Source: an uncultured Bacilli bacterium
Lineage (GTDB): Bacteria > Bacillota_I > Bacilli_A > RF39 > UBA660
Direction of reading: 5' to 3'
DNA: 64,000 nucleotides
Assembly: GCA_934096945.1 (NCBI GenBank)
Contig: CAKOND010000002.1
Location: forward strand, 56,886 to 120,885
The translations under genes and the position numbers were made by a program. The notes below the pieces were generated by a model. The model saw only the letters and a list, made by a program, of their open reading frames with translations. It made no database searches and was not told where the DNA came from. Shown here piece by piece: positions 60,517 through 64,000 of this stretch. Within the stretch, counting starts at the first letter, position 1. Each line of letters opens with the position of its first letter.

Positions 60517-60926
60517 ATATAGAAAAAGAAGTAGACAAATTTATTGAAAATATTAAATCAATAGAAGAATATACAAATGAAGTAAAAAATAATAGCGAAT
60601 TAATTAGAAAAATTGCGAATGAGTCTGTTGAAATTTCAAAAATTAAAGAAGAACTAAATAACTCTATTAATATGTTAAACAGTACAAATGTTGAAAAAAC
60701 AAAGATATTAGAAAATAACTTTAATAAAATAGACCAAAGAGAAAATAATATTCAACAACAATTGAATACAATATTACAAAAAAGCGAAGAACAAAATAAA
60801 ACAATTAATGATAATATTAATAATTTAAAATCACAAATACTTGATTTAACAAAAATTTGTAAAATCGGTTTGGCTATATTAGGGGTTTCGACAATATTAT
60901 TAGTTTTATTGTTATTTATTAAATAA
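60513..60926 (+). CDS. Coiled-coil protein with C-terminal membrane anchor
   Basis: 137 residues. An unbroken coiled coil (about 1-110, rich in Asn, Lys, Glu), then a single transmembrane helix (GLAILGVSTILLVLLLFI). It starts within the helicase stop, so it is surely part of the same unit. A role in tethering the complex to the membrane or sensing it is possible (inference). Confidence 0.75.
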   Translation: MNIEKEVDKFIENIKSIEEYTNEVKNNSELIRKIANESVEISKIKEELNNSINMLNSTNVEKTKILENNFNKIDQRENNIQQQLNTILQKSEEQNKTINDNINNLKSQILDLTKICKIGLAILGVSTILLVLLLFIK

Positions 60927-60928
60927 AT

Positions 60929-60956
60929 TAGTTTGAAATATAACTAATTTTTTTGA
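60929..60956 (+). terminator. Terminator of the DarT-RecQ operon
   Basis: TTAGTT-TGAAATAT-AACTAA followed by seven T. A related hairpin core (GTTTGAAATATAAC) recurs near 53121. Confidence 0.75.
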
Positions 60957-61026
60957 GGTGGAAAATGAAAATAATTATAACATTATTATGTGCATTAGTT
61001 TTATTACTAGTGCTTTTTTTATATTC

Positions 61027-61155
61027 TTATCCTTTAAATTCACATAAACTAAGTAGTTTTTCTTTTTGCTCTGGTAAACTAAATCCAGCACGAGCTTGAT
61101 CGTCAGTACTAATCCTAATGTAAATACCAGCATTCTTTATTTCTTCTTCACACAT
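61027..61155 (-). pseudogene. Serine recombinase N-terminal remnant
   Basis: Starts at an ATG with AAGGATT upstream and reads AGIYIRISTDDQARAGFSLP ... KEKLLSLCEFKG to a stop at 61027. The IRISTDDQ block holds the catalytic serine of large serine recombinases. Only about 42 residues remain; the rest is gone. It indicates that an integrative element once inserted here. Confidence 0.75.
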
Positions 61156-61262
61156 TTTAATCCTTCTTAACAAAAAAGGGCGAAGCAATATTTAGGTTAT
61201 AAATACTACTTCACCCAATAGGTTTAATATTTTCTATAACCATTATAACACAGATTTCGTCA

Positions 61263-61538
61263 TTATTTTAGTTTTTTAATGAAATCTTTTAAATCAGATA
61301 GTTTTATTTTGGTATTTAAATCTCTGTAGTAAACAAATTCGTGTCCATTGAATAAAAGATATGTCTTGTTATTAATAATTGCTCTATGAGGCTCTAAATA
61401 GCCTATATTGGTAGGCTCTAATTTTAATAAACTACCATTAATGAAAATAGGTTTAGTATTATTAAGCCTACAAGCCCATTCAACTTTACTTTTAAGTTCA
61501 TGATTTATTTTAATTTCTTGTTTGATTATTTTTATCAT
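61263..61538 (-). CDS. Hypothetical protein sharing a motif with the 53285 gene
   Basis: About 91 residues from the ATG at 61538 (AAGGTG upstream). NNTKPIFINGSLLK ... TNIGYLEPHRAIINN corresponds to the NTTPIINNGS motif of the 53285 protein. Unrecognised otherwise. Confidence 0.55.
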   Translation of the reverse strand: MIKIIKQEIKINHELKSKVEWACRLNNTKPIFINGSLLKLEPTNIGYLEPHRAIINNKTYLLFNGHEFVYYRDLNTKIKLSDLKDFIKKLK

Positions 61539-61564
61539 AATATCATCAACACCTTTCTTAAACG

Positions 61565-61726
61565 ACAAAAAAATCAATCATTTCTGATTGATTTAATCAT
61601 TAACATCGCTTTGGTGCGACGATTTTATCTTTTGGAGCCATAAAGGTTGAAGTCGGACAACCTTTAATTATCTAAATTATAGGTAGTAATAAACTACTAA
61701 CTGATATAAGTATACCATGAAAATAC
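61565..61726 (-). repeat. R2 structured repeat, copy b (possible small RNA)
   Basis: Second copy of the 162-bp R2 element; differences from 50305-50466 are a handful of substitutions, mostly in loops, and the terminator stem is kept exactly. It lies directly before R1d. Confidence 0.7.
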
Positions 61727-61754
61727 TAAATTTTAACAAAAAAGTGATGATAAT

Positions 61755-62054
61755 TATTAAGCAGGATAAAGGGAATGATAGCACTACACTAATTTACATT
61801 TTATAAATAAAGGATTTATAGTGCTATCATTTCTTATTTTGCACTTGCAAAATTGAGTTAAAAATATGTAAGAACTCTACCATACTTTTGATTTATTTCT
61901 TTTAATTAAAGGGTTTGCAAGGTTCTATTTCACTTCCAACTGTTGGATATATATTAGGAAATGTTGGATGAATCTTGGATGTTTTAAGTTAGCAATAAAA
62001 TTTACCAAAATGATGGTATAATTATATATGGAAGTGACAGATAAATAGTAATTT
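61755..62054 (+). repeat. R1 repeat, copy d
   Basis: Fourth R1 copy, the only one not preceded by a Fic 3' end; instead R2b precedes it. Keeps the GCACTTGCAAAATTGAG, CCAACTGTTGG and GATGGTATAAT marks. Confidence 0.9.
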
Positions 62055-62203
62055 GTAGGAAAAAAATATGGATAAGAAAAGAACAAAAAATATAATTCTA
62101 CTAAATATGCAAATTAATCTTTTTTATTAAGAAATTTGTTTTGTTTCATAATTTTGGAACTTTTTTCTAAAAATTAGGGATTATTATATTGTAGGTGATG
62201 AAT

Positions 62204-62758
62204 ATGACTGGTCAAGCTAACCTATATAAATTTAATGAGATATATGATAAAACACATTTAGATTTACTTAAATATGTTATTATTAAATGCCATAATATTA
62301 ATGATACAAAGGATATTATGCAAGAAACATATTTAGAGTTATGGAACATAATAAACAAAAAGAAATTATCAGATATTAATATTAAAAGCTATCTTATAGG
62401 TATTGCGAATAATAAAATTAAAAAACACTATACTTTATTACAAAAGTTAAAAACAGTATCTTTATTTGAAACAAATGATAAAGATATAGAATTAATTGAC
62501 ACTATAGAAGATGGTATTGATATAAATGATATTATTATTAAAGAAGATAATTGGAATACAATTTGGAAATATATCAAGAGTAAGAAAAATCAAGATATTC
62601 CCAAAGTATTTTATCTATACTATAAGTTAGAATTGAGTATTAAAGAAATTTCTAACCAATTAAAGTCTAGTGAATCATACATCAAACATTTAATTTATAG
62701 AACATTAAAAGAATTGCAAGATAATTTTGGGAATGGAGGTAACTCTAATGACAAATAA
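62204..62758 (+). CDS. ECF-type RNA polymerase sigma factor
   Basis: About 184 residues. Region 2 around LLKYVIIKCHNINDTKDIMQETYLELWNII (two parts, about 22-50) and region 4 HTH LSIKEISNQLKSSESYIKHLIYRTLKEL (about 146-172). The ATG at 62204 is spaced correctly from AGGTG. It overlaps the membrane-protein gene downstream, the normal sigma/anti-sigma arrangement. Confidence 0.82.
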   Translation: MTGQANLYKFNEIYDKTHLDLLKYVIIKCHNINDTKDIMQETYLELWNIINKKKLSDINIKSYLIGIANNKIKKHYTLLQKLKTVSLFETNDKDIELIDTIEDGIDINDIIIKEDNWNTIWKYIKSKKNQDIPKVFYLYYKLELSIKEISNQLKSSESYIKHLIYRTLKELQDNFGNGGNSNDK

Positions 62759-63458
62759 AGAGAAATTAAAAAATGCAATCGAACAAGATATTAACCCAAA
62801 AGATTATTATACTGAAATAATAAATCAAGGAGAAAAAGGAGAAAAAATGAAAAAGAACAATATTTTAAAATGGTCTTTAGTGCCAATATGTTTAGTAGTT
62901 GTAATAAGTGGTGTCTTATTCTTAAACTATCAAAATGATAATAAAACTATACTAAAAAATAAACCCTATATTGATGAAAAAAATAATGTAACATTAAACA
63001 TTAATGAAGTAAATAATATAAAAGGAGGGACATATAAGATAGATGCTGATGTGAAAATTGTAACAAATAATGATGTTAATTTTCCGTTGCCATATAAAAG
63101 TGGAATAGTAGATATTCCTAAAGATTTAGATAAAACATCCAAGTATATATTTTATTTTAGAAATGATAAAGAAAGTAAAGAATATAATATATTAGGTTAC
63201 TATGAAATAATATATGATAATGGTGATGATAGATCAATAAAAGTTTCGTATTCAAAAGATAATAAACCTGCAAGAGATTATCATTTTAGTGAAGAAGGAA
63301 GTAAGACAACAACAATAAATGGTGTAGAATTAAAAATCTATAAATACGAAGATATTTATTTTACAGAGTTTAAATTTAATGATTATTACTTTGATATTGA
63401 AACATCTAAAATTACAGAACAAGAATTATCAGATTTCTTATTATCAATAATGAAATAA
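62748..63458 (+). CDS. Membrane protein, probable anti-sigma partner
   Basis: 236 residues. Cytosolic N-terminus (about 1-40), one transmembrane helix (WSLVPICLVVVISGVLFL), and a large outer domain (about 65-236) with beta-strand character. It begins inside the sigma gene with GGAGG before the ATG. The arrangement suggests it restrains the ECF sigma factor, although no zinc HxxxCxxC motif is visible. Confidence 0.65.
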   Translation: MTNKEKLKNAIEQDINPKDYYTEIINQGEKGEKMKKNNILKWSLVPICLVVVISGVLFLNYQNDNKTILKNKPYIDEKNNVTLNINEVNNIKGGTYKIDADVKIVTNNDVNFPLPYKSGIVDIPKDLDKTSKYIFYFRNDKESKEYNILGYYEIIYDNGDDRSIKVSYSKDNKPARDYHFSEEGSKTTTINGVELKIYKYEDIYFTEFKFNDYYFDIETSKITEQELSDFLLSIMK

Positions 63459-63540
63459 AGAGGTAAATTATAGATTGGTTTTTTTCATAATATAATGTAT
63501 AGAATTACAAATTACAATTTGTTGAAAAGGAGTAATGATT

Positions 63541-63924
63541 ATGGAATTGAATATAAATTCACCAGTTTATTTTAAAGACCACTATGGAATTGATGATGAA
63601 GTATATAAATTTTGTCAGAGAGCATATTTGTTTTTTAAAGATAAAAAATATAGCAATACCTTGCAAATTGTTGGAATAGTTCCTATTGTAGCACCCCAAG
63701 AAATTGTTGATGGAGAAAATTATAAAGAAAAAGTAAAATTTCTTTGTGATAAAAGTGTTGCTTCAATAAATATTAAGATGGATTTCAATGATTACTATAA
63801 TGCTGATAGTATAAAAAGAATTGAACTAACTAAAGAAATGATACTGACAGCAGTAAAACGCATAATTACTAAAGTGGATTTTGATTATGATAAATTTAAA
63901 GAAGATTTGATAAGTTTACATTGA
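63541..63924 (+). CDS. Hypothetical cytosolic protein
   Basis: 127 residues, unrecognised. Mixed alpha/beta, with no membrane part: MELNINSPVYFKDHYG at the start and KRIITKVDFDYDKF near the end. AAAAGGAGT spaces well for the ATG at 63541, less well for the ATG at 63535. A TATAAT-like element (TAATATAATG) lies near 63490. Confidence 0.6.
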   Translation: MELNINSPVYFKDHYGIDDEVYKFCQRAYLFFKDKKYSNTLQIVGIVPIVAPQEIVDGENYKEKVKFLCDKSVASINIKMDFNDYYNADSIKRIELTKEMILTAVKRIITKVDFDYDKFKEDLISLH

Positions 63925-64000
63925 TAAATTACAATTTATCGTTATGTTAAAAAGCATTGCTTGCGGCAACGGGTATTTTTATAATAAACTGAATTTGATG

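Noticed and set aside
60965..61100. Small plus-strand ORF with a hydrophobic start (MKIIITLLCALVLL)
   Set aside because: Although a GAGGTGG site precedes it, its second half is the antisense of the serine recombinase fragment, so it is probably a chance reading at the junction.
49846..62054. Integron attC array or CRISPR
   Set aside because: R1 copies are ~300 bp, carry promoters and lack attC core sites, and no tyrosine integron integrase is present. Repeat spacing and length exclude CRISPR.

Overview
The window is about 64 kb of very AT-rich DNA from an endospore-forming, low-GC Gram-positive bacterium using standard code 11 (TGA ends many genes). Spore genes (yqfC, yqfD, spoIIAA, sigF, spoVAC/AD/AE, cotJB, cotJC, a yjcZ-like gene), VanY and VanZ proteins, DivIVA/SepF and a Spo0A-box promoter point to class Bacilli, probably an uncultured, small-genome, gut-type member. 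That placement is inference from gene content. All tRNA genes encode CCA.

Layout. 1-3.5 kb: serS (5' truncated), an unknown gene and miaB. 3.6-4.9 kb: seven tRNA genes on the minus strand; the tRNA-Thr(UGU) gene is split in its anticodon loop by a 241-nt group I intron. 5-11.2 kb: an orphan MvaI/BcnI-like endonuclease, membrane proteins, a Fic protein, a VanY peptidase, a candidate structured small RNA (10.6-10.75 kb) and an Xre regulator with three operators facing a surface-protein gene. That surface gene (11.25-12.69 kb) ends in a GC-rich segment that looks like the variable region of a diversity-generating retroelement. A decayed IS follows it. 13.5-20.3 kb: housekeeping and sporulation run yqfC-yqfD-vanZ-ybeY-dgkA-era-yqzL-recO-tdk-glyQS.

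20.4-26.2 kb: a compact seven-gene island between two copies of a ~96-bp direct repeat that is the native glyQS terminator/sepF promoter. It encodes a HAD nucleotidase, a radical SAM enzyme, a maleate isomerase/racemase-like protein, an HhH-GPD glycosylase-fold protein, a dNMP-kinase-like P-loop protein, a PfkB + P-loop kinase fusion and a MazG-like pyrophosphohydrolase. I read it as an undescribed modified-nucleotide or modified-base pathway.

26.3-49.4 kb: mostly core: sepF, divIVA, a HerA-type ATPase, ftsY-ylxM, a D,D-carboxypeptidase, trmL, ftsK, cotJB-cotJC, a glycine-rich surface protein, the spoIIAA-sigF-spoVA cluster (without spoIIAB), recA, a DUF1016 nuclease, def, an Rpn-like nuclease, a yjcZ-like gene and ftsW.

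49.4-64 kb: an accessory region built from four copies of a ~300-bp repeat (R1; three follow a Fic-gene 3' end) and two copies of a 162-bp structured repeat (R2). Cargo lies between repeats: an intact Fic gene, a CCSGH-like hypothetical, an alpha/beta hydrolase pseudogene with an 8-bp tandem repeat, an intact hydrolase, a three-gene DarT-like ADP-ribosyltransferase / coiled-coil RecQ helicase / coiled-coil membrane protein operon that looks like a defence system, a serine recombinase remnant, and an ECF sigma factor with a membrane partner.
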